From positions 1 through 61,048 of the forward strand of contig CAITZM010000153.1 of assembly GCA_903896925.1 (NCBI GenBank): a DNA stretch of 61,048 nt, in the 5' to 3' direction. The stretch comes from an uncultured Lentisphaerota bacterium (GTDB lineage: Bacteria; Verrucomicrobiota; Kiritimatiellia; CAIQIC01). The notes below the pieces were generated by a model. That model did no database searches and was not told the origin of the DNA. It saw only the letters and a program-made list of their open reading frames with translations. Both the position numbers and the translations under genes were made by a program. How positions within the stretch are numbered: position 1 is the stretch's first letter; each line of letters begins with the position of its first letter. Positions 15,544 to 26,000 of the stretch are shown piece after piece.

Positions 15544-17886
15544 ATGAAAAGAAACCCGCCGCGCCCACGCAGCCCCCACGGTGCCGGGCGCCCGCCAGCG
15601 CTGGGCGCTCCGCTGTCCCGGTCGCTGCTGGACCTCGCGCCAGCGTTCTGCGTGATGCTCCAGCACGGGCAGGTGGTGCAGGTGAATGAACACTACCTGC
15701 GAGAGAGCGGCTATGCGCGCGAGGAGGTGTTGGGCCAGCCGTGCGAACGGTTCCTGCACCCGGAACACCGGGAGCGGCTGATCGCCCAGGCGGAGGAGCA
15801 GTTGCGCGGCAAGGCCGTGCCCTTGCAATTCGAGCTCCGGCACATCCTCAAGTCCGGCGAAATACGCTGGGCCGACTGCCGGACGACCGTCATCGACTTC
15901 CAAGGACAGCCGGCGCTGCTGGCCGTGGCGGTGGATATCACCGACCGCAAGCGCGGGGAGGAGACGCGGCGCGCCGAGGAGCACAAGTGCCGGCAACTCT
16001 ATGACAGCATGCACGAGGCCTATGTGCGCACCGACCTCAACGGGCGCATCCTGGAGTTCAACGAACCCTTCCGCTGCCTGCTGGGCTATCCGGAGGAGGC
16101 ACTCCTGCAACGCTCGCAGCAGGACGTGACCCCCGCCGCCTGGCACGCGCTGGAGACCACGCTGCTGCTGGGCCCGGTGCTGGAGCGCGGCTACTCCGAG
16201 GTGTATGAAAAGGAGTATCGCCGCCAGGACGGCTCGGTTTTCCCGGCGGAGCTGCGGACCTGCCTGTTGCGGGATGAGCGGCACCAGCCCTGCGGCATGT
16301 GGTCGCTCGTGCGCGACATCACGGCGCGCAAGCAGGCCATGTATGCGCTGCAGAACACCCAGGACAAACTAGAGAGCAAGGTGCTGGGCCGGACCATCGA
16401 ACTGGTGGAAACCATCGTCTCCTTGCGCCGGCAGATCAATGAGCGGGAGCAGGCGGAGGCCGCGCTCCAGCACGAGAAAGCACTGACCGATGCGATCATC
16501 GCCAGCATGCCGGGCACGTTCTACGTGCTCGACGCACGCGGATATTTCGTCCGCTGGAATCAGAACCAGCAGGAGTTGGCCGGCTTGACCGCCGAACAGC
16601 TGCGCGCCACCGAGGCCGTGACGCTCGTGCAGGCGGAGGACCGGCCCGCCGCCCGGGCGCAGCTGGCCAAGGCCTGGCGGACCGGCCAGGGCGAGATCGA
16701 AGTGCGAATCGCGTTCCGTCCCGAGGCCCCCCTGCGCCACTATCTGTTGACCGGCCGGCGGATCGAACTGGGCCACGATATGTTCCTCGTTGGATGCGGC
16801 ATTGACGTCACCGAGCGCAAGCAGGCGGAGGCCGCGCTGCGGACCAGCGAGGAGCAGCATCGCCTGCTGGTGCGGCAGTTGTACGCCGGTGTCGTGGTGC
16901 ATGCGCCGGACGGCCGCATCCTCCTGGCCAACCCCGAGGCCTGCCGGTTGCTGGGCTTGGCGGGCAACGACGGCCCGGACAAGATCGCCGCCGGGCCGGC
17001 ACGGCCTTTCGTACATGAAGATGGGCGGCCCATGCCGCCCGAGGATACCCCGGTCCGGCGCGTGGCCGCGACGCACCGGCCGCTGCGCGATTATGTGGTC
17101 GGCGTGGATCGCCCCGCCCGGCAGGACCGCGTCTGGTTGCTGGTGAGCGCCTTCCCCGAATTCACGGCCGCCAGGGAACTGCAGCAGGTCGTGGTGACCT
17201 TTGTGGACATCACCGAGCGTAAACGGGTGGGCCTCCAGATGGTGGAAGCCATCGAGCGCGAACAGCGGCGGATCGGCCATGATCTGCACGACGGGGTCGG
17301 CCAACAGATCGCCGGCTTGCGGCTCTTGAGTTCCGCGCTGCGGCGCCAGCTCGAGGAGAAGAAAATGGCGGAACACCTGCAGGTCGCACGTTTCGAGGCG
17401 CTGCTGACTGGGGCGTTGACCCAGGTGCGCGAGCTTTCGCGCGGACTGCTCCCGGTGGCGGCCGACCACCACGGCTTGATGAGCGGTCTGGCGGCCCTGG
17501 CGCAGCAGGTCACGCAGCTCTTCGGCGTCGCCTGCCTGTTTGAATGCCCCGCGCCGGTGCTGGTGGCCGACGGACAGGTGGCCTCCAATCTCTACCGCAT
17601 CGCGCAGGAAGCGACGCGCAATGCCGCCGCGCACGCCGGCCCGAAACACATCTGGATCCGCCTGCTGGCGCACGACGACGGCGTCCAGCTGGTGGTGCAA
17701 GACGACGGCCGCGGGCTCGCGCCCGCGCAGCACGGGCGCAAGGGGCTCGGGCTGGACATCATGAAATACCGGGCGGCCTCCATTGGCGCCACCTTCGAAC
17801 TGCACAGCACAGCCCAAGCCGGGACCAGGCTCACCTGCACTTTGCGCACCTCAACCCACATCGGGAGTCACGATGCCCAAGCCTAA
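15544..17886 (+). CDS. Multi-PAS sensor histidine kinase, NarX/DegS type
   Basis: A 780-residue cytoplasmic sensor kinase with no clear membrane segment. Four PAS domains are recognisable, roughly 25-140, 150-265, 318-425 and 435-560, most ending in the D-I-T-x-R-K linker. A coiled coil separates the second and third. The HisKA_3 dimerisation domain contains QRRIGHDLHDGVGQQIAGL with the phosphoacceptor His. The HATPase domain shows NLYRIAQEATRNAAAHA, DDGRGL and GLGLDIM. Its 3-prime end overlaps the NarL-type regulator gene by 14 bp, so the two form one two-component system. Signal unknown. It is a close relative in layout to the 12-PAS kinase at the right end. An in-frame GTG at 15526 is a less likely start. 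Confidence 0.85.
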   Translation: MKRNPPRPRSPHGAGRPPALGAPLSRSLLDLAPAFCVMLQHGQVVQVNEHYLRESGYAREEVLGQPCERFLHPEHRERLIAQAEEQLRGKAVPLQFELRHILKSGEIRWADCRTTVIDFQGQPALLAVAVDITDRKRGEETRRAEEHKCRQLYDSMHEAYVRTDLNGRILEFNEPFRCLLGYPEEALLQRSQQDVTPAAWHALETTLLLGPVLERGYSEVYEKEYRRQDGSVFPAELRTCLLRDERHQPCGMWSLVRDITARKQAMYALQNTQDKLESKVLGRTIELVETIVSLRRQINEREQAEAALQHEKALTDAIIASMPGTFYVLDARGYFVRWNQNQQELAGLTAEQLRATEAVTLVQAEDRPAARAQLAKAWRTGQGEIEVRIAFRPEAPLRHYLLTGRRIELGHDMFLVGCGIDVTERKQAEAALRTSEEQHRLLVRQLYAGVVVHAPDGRILLANPEACRLLGLAGNDGPDKIAAGPARPFVHEDGRPMPPEDTPVRRVAATHRPLRDYVVGVDRPARQDRVWLLVSAFPEFTAARELQQVVVTFVDITERKRVGLQMVEAIEREQRRIGHDLHDGVGQQIAGLRLLSSALRRQLEEKKMAEHLQVARFEALLTGALTQVRELSRGLLPVAADHHGLMSGLAALAQQVTQLFGVACLFECPAPVLVADGQVASNLYRIAQEATRNAAAHAGPKHIWIRLLAHDDGVQLVVQDDGRGLAPAQHGRKGLGLDIMKYRAASIGATFELHSTAQAGTRLTCTLRTSTHIGSHDAQA

Positions 17887-18547
17887 AGGAAAACAACGCC
17901 AACGCACCCGGATCTTTCTGGTCGATGACCACCCGCTGGTGCTGGAGGGGCTGACCCAATGCCTGCAACAGGAACCGGGCTTCACGGTGGCAGGTCACGC
18001 CAGCAACAGCAAGGAGGCGCTCCGCGCCATCAAGGCGGCGCCGCCCGACATCGTCATCGTGGACATCGCCCTGCCGGGGCGCGACGGGCTGGAACTGATC
18101 AAAGACCTGCAGGCGCTGCAGCCCGCCTGCCGGTGCCTGGTGCTCTCCATGTTCGAGGAAGAGCTCTACGGGGAACGCGCGCTGCGCGCCGGCGCCCAGG
18201 GCTACGTCATGAAGCACGAGCCGCCGGAGACCTTGATTGCGGCCATCCGCCAGGTGCTGGCCGGCAACCTCGTCGCCGGCACGGTCATCATGCAACGCGC
18301 GCTCAAGTGGAACCTGCGCCCGCCGGAGGCCCACGCGCTGGCGCCCGAGCAGGAGCTCACCGACCGCGAACTGGAAGTCTACCGGCTGATCGGCCTCGGC
18401 CGGCGGCGGCCCGCCATCGCCGCGCAACTGGACATCAGCGTCAAGACCTTTGAGGCGCACCGGGCCAACATCCGCCGGAAGCTCGGCCTCAGCAGCGCCG
18501 GCGCGCTCCTGCTGCGCGCCTCCCAGTTTGTCCGGGAGTCGGCGTGA
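17873..18547 (+). CDS. NarL/FixJ-type response regulator
   Basis: A 224-residue regulator with an N-terminal receiver (acidic pair Asp18-Asp19, phosphoacceptor Asp64 in VIVDIALPG, conserved Lys in YVMKHE) and a C-terminal LuxR-type helix-turn-helix (LTDRELEVYRLIGLG, ISVKTFEAHRANIRRKLGL). It overlaps the kinase gene by 14 bp and should be its partner. The sequence strongly resembles the regulator at 54316-55029. Targets are unknown; the ATAGGA palindrome just downstream is one candidate site. Confidence 0.9.
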   Translation: MPKPKGKQRQRTRIFLVDDHPLVLEGLTQCLQQEPGFTVAGHASNSKEALRAIKAAPPDIVIVDIALPGRDGLELIKDLQALQPACRCLVLSMFEEELYGERALRAGAQGYVMKHEPPETLIAAIRQVLAGNLVAGTVIMQRALKWNLRPPEAHALAPEQELTDRELEVYRLIGLGRRRPAIAAQLDISVKTFEAHRANIRRKLGLSSAGALLLRASQFVRESA

Positions 18548-18882
18548 AGCGCCCTGTCCAACAGATAGGATTATGTCCTATGCCTGATTAGGACTCCGTC
18601 TGATAGGCAGACGGCCGCCCTTCCGGCATACTCACCCCCGTCGAGACAAGCGCGTCATGGAGGTCGGGGTGCGGTGCTCTTCAAGGTAGTTCAAGGCAGG
18701 CGGTTCACCGGTTCGCAGGTTTCATATTCCATCCCCCCCCACCGGGGTCCCTTGCCGGCCGCATCGAAAGGCTTGCCAGCCGCGCGCCCGGGGAGGATAA
18801 TCACTCCGTGGTGGAAAGGCTGGCCCGCCGGCGCGGGCGGTGCCCTCCGCCGCAAAAGCGAACGGATAAAACAGGAGCCGCC
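18548..18882. other. Gene-free gap with two small inverted repeats
   Basis: No gene is visible in these 335 bp between the NarL-type regulator and the lone receiver. ATAGGA at 18565-18570 and TCCTAT at 18576-18581 form a perfect palindrome with a 5-bp spacer, followed by a further TTAGGA half at about 18588. CGTCTG and CAGACG (18597-18613) make a short hairpin without a T-run. The TAGGA palindrome could be an operator for the adjacent LuxR-type regulator, which is inference. Confidence 0.4.
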
Positions 18883-19257
18883 ATGAAAAAGCGAATCATG
18901 ATTGTGGATGACGAGGCTGCTTTCACCCGCATGATGAAACTCGTGCTGGAGAAGAGCGGGCGCTACGAAGTCATCGGCGAGAACAAGGCGACCCAGGCCC
19001 TCGCGACCGCGCGCAATTTCCGCCCTGACCTGATCCTGCTGGATGTGGTCATGCCCGAGATGGACGGCGGCGATGTGGCGGCGCAAATCCAATCCGACCC
19101 GGCGCTCAAAAGCATCCCGATCATTTTCCTGACCGCCCTGATCAGCGAGAAAGAAGTGCTGGGCGGCCCCGTCACCCGCGCCGGCTACCGCTTTCTGGGC
19201 AAGCTCGCCAGCGACACCGACCTCATCGCGTGCATCGAGCAGAATCTCGCGACGTAA
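18883..19257 (+). CDS. Single-domain response regulator (CheY-like receiver)
   Basis: A 124-residue stand-alone receiver with acidic residues Asp9-Asp10, phosphoacceptor Asp54 (LILLDVVMPEMDG) and the FLTA switch residue. The conserved Lys is in RFLGK, where a Pro usually follows. It has no output domain, so it must act by protein contact or phosphorelay. The ATG at 18883 is chosen because AGGAG lies 6 nt upstream; longer openings lack one. It converges with the hybrid kinase gene with a 13-bp gap, and a functional link to that kinase is plausible but unproven. Confidence 0.88.
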   Translation: MKKRIMIVDDEAAFTRMMKLVLEKSGRYEVIGENKATQALATARNFRPDLILLDVVMPEMDGGDVAAQIQSDPALKSIPIIFLTALISEKEVLGGPVTRAGYRFLGKLASDTDLIACIEQNLAT

Positions 19258-19270
19258 CGGGCGGTCCGCC

Positions 19271-22200
19271 TCACGCGCCCGGCGACGCCTTGAGGGTGAT
19301 GGTCGCCTTGGCGCCCCCCTCGCTGCGGTTGCCCAGTTCGATCAGGCCGCCATGCAGTTCCACGATGGTGCGCGAGACCGACAGCCCCAACCCCGTCCCC
19401 TGTCCGGCGGGCTTGGTCGTAAAGAACGGGTCAAAGATTTTATCCAGCTTGTCCGCCGGAATCCCGGAACCGGTGTCCTCCAACTCCGCGACCACGATGG
19501 GCTCTCCCACCTGGAAGCGTTCCGCCTTGCTCCCGCCCAGGTTGGTGCCCACGCCGGCGACCACGGAGGTGTAGGTCCGCACCGTCAACAGACCGCCCTG
19601 GGGCATGGCATGGAGGGCGTTCTCGATGAGGTTGATGAACACCTCGGCCATCTTGGGCCGGTCGAGCGGGCAGAGCGGTAAGTCCGCCTGCAGTTCCTTG
19701 ACCACCCGGACGTGCCCATCCAGGATTTCATGCTTCATGAACAGCAGGGCCTGCGACACCACGCCGTTCAAGCTCTCGGCCTTCAGGGTCAGCTGGCTCG
19801 GCCCGGCGAACTCGAGGATGCCCCGGATCACGCCGTCCGCACGCGCGATCGCATCGCGCATATCCTCCAGCACCGTGGCCACCACGGTATCCTGCGGACC
19901 CAGCGTCACCGCCAGATAGCCGATGCCGCGCAGGATCACGGACAACGGATTTTTCACCTCGTGGGCCACGCCCGCCGCGAGCCGGCCGATCGTCCGCATC
20001 TTCTCCATGTCGATCAACTGCATCTGCGTCGCCCGCAGTTCGCCGTGCGCCCGCTGCAGGTCGCTCAGCGCCGTCTGCAGTGCGGCGTGGCTCCGGGCCA
20101 GTTCCGCGTGGGTCCTGAGCAGTTCCGCCTCCGCCTGCTTGAGCGACGTCACATCGCGGTTGATCCCCACCGTCCCCATGATCTTGCCGGCATAGTCCCG
20201 CAGGGGCACCTTGATGCTCAGCACCCAGTGCGGCTGCCCACCCTGGTCGCACACCAGCGCCTCGCGGTTGACCAGCGGCTGCTCCGACTGGATGATGCGT
20301 TCCTCCTCGTCCATGAACTGCCGGGCCAGCTCGCCCGGGAAATAATCGTTGTCCGTCTTGCCTTCCAGCGCGGCCGAATCCGGCGCGCCGAGGAACCGCG
20401 CCAGCGCGCTGTTCGTGCGCACGAAATGGCCCGTGACATCCTTGATGAAGATATGGTCCGGCAGGCTGTCGATCAGGGCCTGCAGCAGGTCGCGCTCGTC
20501 GCCAAACGCATTCTCCACCTTTTTGCGCTCGACCGCATAGCGGATGGCGCGGACCAGCAGGCGGTGGTCAATGTCGCCCTTGACGAGGTAATCCTGTACC
20601 CCGCCCTGCACCGCGGTCAGCGCCAGCGCCTCGTCATCCATGCCGCTGACGATGATGATCGCCACATGCGGGGCCAGCGCATGCACCCGCTGGAACGTAT
20701 CCAGACCCTGGCCGTCCGGCAGCCCGAGATCCAGCAGCACCAGGTCCGTATTGCTGTGCGCCAGCCGGTCCAGCGCGGCATCCAGCCGGGGCACGGCGGT
20801 CAGTTCATACGGCTCGTGCATGGCGCTCTGCAGCAGCCCCGCGATCAACTGGGTCTGCGTCGCATCGTCCTCGACATGCAGGATGCGCAGCGGATGGGCG
20901 CTGGGCGGGATGGCGCGCAGATTGGCCCGGAGCCGGTCGCGCGTTTCCTTGAGCGCAGCCTCCGCCAGCTTGCGGGCGGTGATGTCCTCGATCATGCCGA
21001 TGCCGCCGCAGACCCGGCCCTGCGCATCCAGCAGCGGCACGAACTGCATCTGGCCGAAAAAAGTGGCCGCCCCCGCCGTGGCCTCGAGCGCCCCTTCATA
21101 GCGCGCGCGCTGGCCGGCGAGGGCTTCGCGCAAGGCCGGCAGCAAGCGCTGGTCCACCAGCCCGGCCAGGTCCAGGCCCGTCAGCGCTTCCCGCGTCGAG
21201 CGGAACATGCCGGCCAGCAGATCGTTGCAATCCGTAAGGCGCAGCTGCGGGTCGAAGAAAAAGATGCCCATCGGCGACTGGAAGAAGAGCAGGCGGTAGC
21301 GCTCCTCGCTTTCGTGCAACGCCAGCTCGGCCCGCTTGCGTTCGCTGATGTCGCGCACCACCCCCTGGACCGCGAACAGCCGGCCGTCCGCATCCACCAT
21401 GCCGTTCGTGGTCAACTCCGCCCAGACCCGGCTCCCATCCTGGCGGCGGATCTCGAACTCCACGCTGCTCGCGGCGACGTTGCCGGCGATGCGCTGGCGC
21501 AACCGGCCGAGCACCAGCGCGTGGTATTCCGGCGCCACCACGTCCAGCACGTTCATGCGCAACAGCTGCTCCGGGGGGTAGCCGCTCAAGCGCTCCGCCG
21601 TCGCATTGGCGAAGAGGAAATCGCCGCGCAGGTTGATCTGGAAGATCACCTCGCGCGTATTGTCGATGATGCGCTGCAGGTGCTGCTGCGAGCCCTGCAC
21701 GGCCTGCTCGGCCCGCTTGCGCTCGCTGATGTCGCGCACCACCCCCTGCACGGCGACCAGCTTGCCGTCCGCGTCCACCACCCCGCTCGTGGTCAGCTCC
21801 GTCCACACCGTGTGCCCGGACTGGTGCCGGATCTTGAACTCCGCGCTGCTCTCGGCGCTGTTGCCCGCGACCCGGTCCTGCAAACGGCCCAGCACGAGCG
21901 GATGATGCTCCGCCGCCACCACGTCGAGGATGGTCATGTGCACCAGTTGCTCGGGCGTATAGCCGCTCAGCCGCATCGCCGCCGCGTTGGCAAAGATGAA
22001 GTTCCCCTTCAGGTCGATCTGGAAGATGATCTCGCGCGTGTTGTCGATGATGCGCTGTAGATAATGCTTGGACGCCTGCACCGCCATCTCCGCCCGTTTG
22101 CGCGCGCTGATGTCGCGCACCACCCCCTGCACCGCGACCAGCTGGTCCGCCGCATCCACCACCCCGCTCGTGGTCAGCTCCCCCCAGACCCGGTGGCCAT

Positions 22201-22906
22201 CCTTGTGCTTGATCTCGAACTCGACGCTGCTCTCGGCGATGTTGCCGGCGAGGCGCTGGCGCAGCCGGCCCAGCACCAGCGCGTGATACTCCGGCGCCAC
22301 CACGTCCAGCATGCCCATCTGCAACAGCTGCCCCGGCGCATACCCGCTGAATTTTTCCGCCGTCGCGTTGACGAAGATGAAGTGGCCCTGCAGGTCGATC
22401 TGGAAAATGATTTCCCGCGCGTTGTCGATGATGTGCTGCAGGTAGCGCTTGGACGCATACAGCGCGACCTCGGCGCGCTTGCGCTGGGTGATGTCGCGCG
22501 CCACGCCCTGCACCGCGACCAGCTGCCCCGCAGCGTCCGCCACGCTGCCCAGGCTCAACTCCAGCCAGACCCGGCGGCGGTCCTTGCGCCAGATCTCCAC
22601 CTCCAGGCTGCTGTCCGCCACGGCGCCCGCGGCCCGCTGCTGCAACCGGTCGCGCACCAGCGCGTGGTAATCCTGCACCACCAGCGCCCACAGGTTCAGG
22701 CTGAGCAATTCCTCCGGCGTGTAGCCGCTCAAGCGTTCCGCCGCCGCATTGGCAAACAGGAAACCGCCCTGGAGATCGATTTGAAAGATCGCGTCGCGGG
22801 TGTTATCCAGAATCTGCTGCAGCTGCTGCTGTTGCGGGAGCGCCGTCTCCGGCGCCTCGCCGCCTGACCGCTGCGCTCCTGCCTCCTCCGCTCGTCCTGC
22901 CTTCAT
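19271..22906 (-). CDS. Hybrid PAS histidine kinase with four tandem PAS copies and internal receiver
   Basis: A 1211-residue cytoplasmic kinase. Residues 29 to about 530 are four successive PAS units of about 127 residues each (IIDNTREIIFQIDLxGxFIFANAxAxRLSGY, ending VVRDISxRKRAE). A divergent PAS follows near 536-660, a receiver near 690-810 (phospho-Asp in LVLLDLGLPDG), another PAS near 825-940, a coiled coil, then HisKA with GVAHEVKNPLS and a HATPase with NLIENALHAM, DTGSGI and GTGLGLSV. An internal receiver ahead of the transmitter is an unusual order. The ATG at 22906 is supported by GGAGGAGG upstream; longer openings are not. The signal is unknown. Confidence 0.85.
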   Translation of the reverse strand: MKAGRAEEAGAQRSGGEAPETALPQQQQLQQILDNTRDAIFQIDLQGGFLFANAAAERLSGYTPEELLSLNLWALVVQDYHALVRDRLQQRAAGAVADSSLEVEIWRKDRRRVWLELSLGSVADAAGQLVAVQGVARDITQRKRAEVALYASKRYLQHIIDNAREIIFQIDLQGHFIFVNATAEKFSGYAPGQLLQMGMLDVVAPEYHALVLGRLRQRLAGNIAESSVEFEIKHKDGHRVWGELTTSGVVDAADQLVAVQGVVRDISARKRAEMAVQASKHYLQRIIDNTREIIFQIDLKGNFIFANAAAMRLSGYTPEQLVHMTILDVVAAEHHPLVLGRLQDRVAGNSAESSAEFKIRHQSGHTVWTELTTSGVVDADGKLVAVQGVVRDISERKRAEQAVQGSQQHLQRIIDNTREVIFQINLRGDFLFANATAERLSGYPPEQLLRMNVLDVVAPEYHALVLGRLRQRIAGNVAASSVEFEIRRQDGSRVWAELTTNGMVDADGRLFAVQGVVRDISERKRAELALHESEERYRLLFFQSPMGIFFFDPQLRLTDCNDLLAGMFRSTREALTGLDLAGLVDQRLLPALREALAGQRARYEGALEATAGAATFFGQMQFVPLLDAQGRVCGGIGMIEDITARKLAEAALKETRDRLRANLRAIPPSAHPLRILHVEDDATQTQLIAGLLQSAMHEPYELTAVPRLDAALDRLAHSNTDLVLLDLGLPDGQGLDTFQRVHALAPHVAIIIVSGMDDEALALTAVQGGVQDYLVKGDIDHRLLVRAIRYAVERKKVENAFGDERDLLQALIDSLPDHIFIKDVTGHFVRTNSALARFLGAPDSAALEGKTDNDYFPGELARQFMDEEERIIQSEQPLVNREALVCDQGGQPHWVLSIKVPLRDYAGKIMGTVGINRDVTSLKQAEAELLRTHAELARSHAALQTALSDLQRAHGELRATQMQLIDMEKMRTIGRLAAGVAHEVKNPLSVILRGIGYLAVTLGPQDTVVATVLEDMRDAIARADGVIRGILEFAGPSQLTLKAESLNGVVSQALLFMKHEILDGHVRVVKELQADLPLCPLDRPKMAEVFINLIENALHAMPQGGLLTVRTYTSVVAGVGTNLGGSKAERFQVGEPIVVAELEDTGSGIPADKLDKIFDPFFTTKPAGQGTGLGLSVSRTIVELHGGLIELGNRSEGGAKATITLKASPGA
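21310..22822 (-). repeat. Four 381-bp coding repeats (PAS units)
   Basis: The PAS units of the hybrid kinase repeat at 381-bp intervals: 22822-22442, 22441-22061, 22060-21680 and 21679 to about 21310. Units 2 to 4 share long runs of near-identical DNA, for example the stretch coding for the IIDNTRE segment recurs at 22423, 22042 and 21661. This indicates recent or ongoing tandem duplication. Confidence 0.85.
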
Positions 22907-23047
22907 GCCTGCCTCCTCCGATAAAGATGCGCCGTGCCGGCCGCACCGAGGATGATAGGCAACCCGCGCCCGCTTGGCAACCGCAACCGTGCCGGGCTGG
23001 CCCGGGGCGCCCGCCGGCTCCAAGCGCAGAGAAATAGCTTGCGGTGG

Positions 23048-23064
23048 TTTCCAATCCTTGGAAA
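23048..23064. repeat. TTTCCAA-type palindrome upstream of GH95
   Basis: TTTCCAATCCTTGGAAA is centred about 39 bp before the GH95 start codon, in the gap between the divergent hybrid kinase and GH95 genes. A degenerate copy (TCCAA...AGAAA) is centred about 30 bp upstream. Position suits a promoter-proximal operator. Confidence 0.5.
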
Positions 23065-23094
23065 AGTGCGCCGCGCTTTACGAAAGGAACGTCC

Positions 23095-26000
23095 ATGACG
23101 GTAAAACTATTCGCCATCGGCCTGGGTTTGATCGCAGCCGCGACGGGGTCCGCCCGCGCGGAGGGGTTCGCGCTCAAGAACGACGGCGCGCTCTTCGAGG
23201 TCGCGCCGTGCAAGGCGCTCGACCTGACCGACGAGCTCACGCTCGAAGCCTGGGTGCAGGCCGACAAGATGGATGGCGCCGGCGGCCGCATCATGGACAA
23301 GTCGACGTCGGGCACCTCCGAGGGCTACATGCTCGACACGCATCCGGGCAACTCGCTGCGCTTCCTCACCATGGGCGGCACGTGCCGCTTCAATGCCAAG
23401 CTTCCGGCCAACAAGTGGAGCCATGTCGTCGGCGTCTTCAGCGTGCCGAAGAAAACGATGCAGCTTTTTCTCGACGGACACCTGGTGGCCCACCGCGACG
23501 GCGAGCTCAAGCCGATGATCGTCACGAAAAATCCGCTGCGCATCGGCAGCGACCCGCGCGGCGACAGTCGCTTCCGCGGCCGGATCGCGCGCGCCGCGGT
23601 CTATGGCCGCGCGCTGACGGCGGCAGAAATTGCGCAGCGTTGCAGCGCAGGCGCACCGCAAGCCGCGGCGCTCCCCGGCGTGCTCGGCGACTGGAAATTC
23701 GAGGCCGCACCGGCGCGCGAGATCAAGCCGGTCGCCGGCGCGCTCGCCCTGACGCTCGCCGGCCGCGATTGGGGCGCGCTGGCGGGCCGCAGCGCGGAAA
23801 TCTCCGGCGCCGCGCAGGCGCCGGCGGCGCCGCTGTGCCTCTGGTATCGCGCCCCGGCGAAGACCTGGGAGGAAGCCTTGCCGGTGGGCAACGGCATCAT
23901 GGGCGCGATGGTCTATGGCGGCGCGCCGACCGAGCACATCCAGTTCAACGAGCACACCGTCTGGACCGGGCAGCCCCATTCCTACGCGCACACCAATGCC
24001 GTCCGGGCGCTGCCGCAGATGCGCGCGCTGCTCCAGGAAATGCGCGTCGCCGAGCGCGAGGCGTTCAAGCTCGACCCGAAGGGCGAGAGCAAACCCGCGA
24101 AGGAAAAGCTGAAACTCGCACGCGAGAAGCAGAGCGCGGCCGACAAGCTCGGCATGCAGGAATTCATGAGCGAGCCGCTGCACCAGAAGATGTACCAGCC
24201 GTGCGGCGACCTCTGGATTGACTGCGCCGGCCAGGACAACGTGTCGGATTTCCGCCGGTGGCTCGATCTCGATACCGGCATCGCCACCACCGAATACAAG
24301 GCCGGTGACACCTCGTTCCGCCGCGAGGTCTTCGCCTCGCATCCCGACCGCGCCGTCGTCGTACGCCTCACGGCCCACGGCCCCGGCAAGCTCGACTGCG
24401 TCGCCCGCTTGAGCAGCCCGCACAAGGAAGCACAGACCGCCGTCGAGGGCGGCGACACGCTCGTGCTGCGCGGGCTGGTCGAGGCCGACGGCATCAAGTT
24501 CGAGAGCCGCGCCGTGCTCGCCACCGAGGGCGGCAGCATCAAGGCCGAGGACGACGGCCTGCATGTCACGGGCGCCAGCGCGCTCGTCATCCGGCTCGTC
24601 GCCGCGACGAACTTCAAAAACTTCCGCGACATCACCGGCGACCCCGCCGCGTGTGTCGCGGCGCTGTTGAAAAGCTCCGCGGGCAAATCGTGGGCGCAGT
24701 TGCAGCAGGCCCACGTCGCCGACCATCAGGGCCTGTTCCAGCGCGTCGCGCTCGACCTCGGCCGCACGGAAGCCGCGCAGTTGCCCACCGATGAGCGCAT
24801 CAAGGGCTTCGCCACCGGCAGCGATCCGCAGCTCGCCACGCTCGTCTTCCAATACGGCCGGTATCTCCTGATCGGCTGCAGCCGCCCCGGCGGCCAGCCC
24901 GCCAACCTGCAGGGCGTCTGGAACGCCAGCATGCGCCCGCCGTGGGACAGCAAGTACACCTGCAACATCAACACCGAGATGAACTACTGGCCCGCCGAGC
25001 CGACCGGCCTGGGCGAATGCCAGCTGCCGCTGTTCGACGCGCTCGCGGAGCTTTCCGACAGCGGCCGCGAGGTGGCGAAGGAGCACTACGGCGCGCGCGG
25101 CTGGGTGGTGCATCACAACTTCGACCTCTGGCGCGGCGCGGCGCCGATCAACGCCGCCAACCACGGCATCTGGGTCAGCGGCAGCGGCTGGATGGCCACG
25201 CACCTCTGGGAGCATTTCCTCTTCACGCAGGACAAGGCGTTCCTCGCCAAGACCGCCTATCCCCTGATGAAGGGCGCGGCACAGTTCTACGCCGACTTCC
25301 TCGTGGAGGATCCACTGACGGGCTGCCTCATCAGCGGCCCGAGCAACTCGCCCGAGCAGGGCGGCCTCGTGATGGGCCCGACGATGGACCACGCGATCAT
25401 CCGCACGCTCTTCCGCCAGACCGCCGAGGCCGCGCAACTGCTCGGCGCCGACGCCGGCTTTGCCGCAGAGCTGACGGCCAAGGCCAAGCGCATCGCGCCC
25501 AATCAGGTCGGTCAATATGACCAGCTCCAGGAATGGACCGAAGACAAAGACAACCCCAAGAACACGCATCGCCATTGCTCACATCTCTGGGGCGTCTATC
25601 CCGGCGACGACATTACGTGGCAGGACCAGAAGTTCTTCGCCGCCGCGCGCCAATCGCTGCTCTACCGCGGCGACGCAGCCACCGGCTGGAGCATGGGCTG
25701 GAAGGTGAACTTCTGGGCGCGCTTCCTCGATGGGGACCACGCGCTGATCATCCTGAAGAACCTGATCACGCCCATCTGGCTCAAGAAAGGCAATGGCGGC
25801 CTCTACCCGAACATGTTCGACGCCCACCCGCCGTTCCAGATTGATGGCAACTTCGGCGCGTGCTCCGGCATCGCGGAAATGTTGCTACAGAGCCACATCC
25901 GCACCAACGAAGGCGGATTCCTCCTGCATCTGCTGCCTGCGCTGCCCTCCTCGTGGCCCGCCGGCAGCGTCAAAGGCCTGCGTGCCCGCGGCGGCTACGT

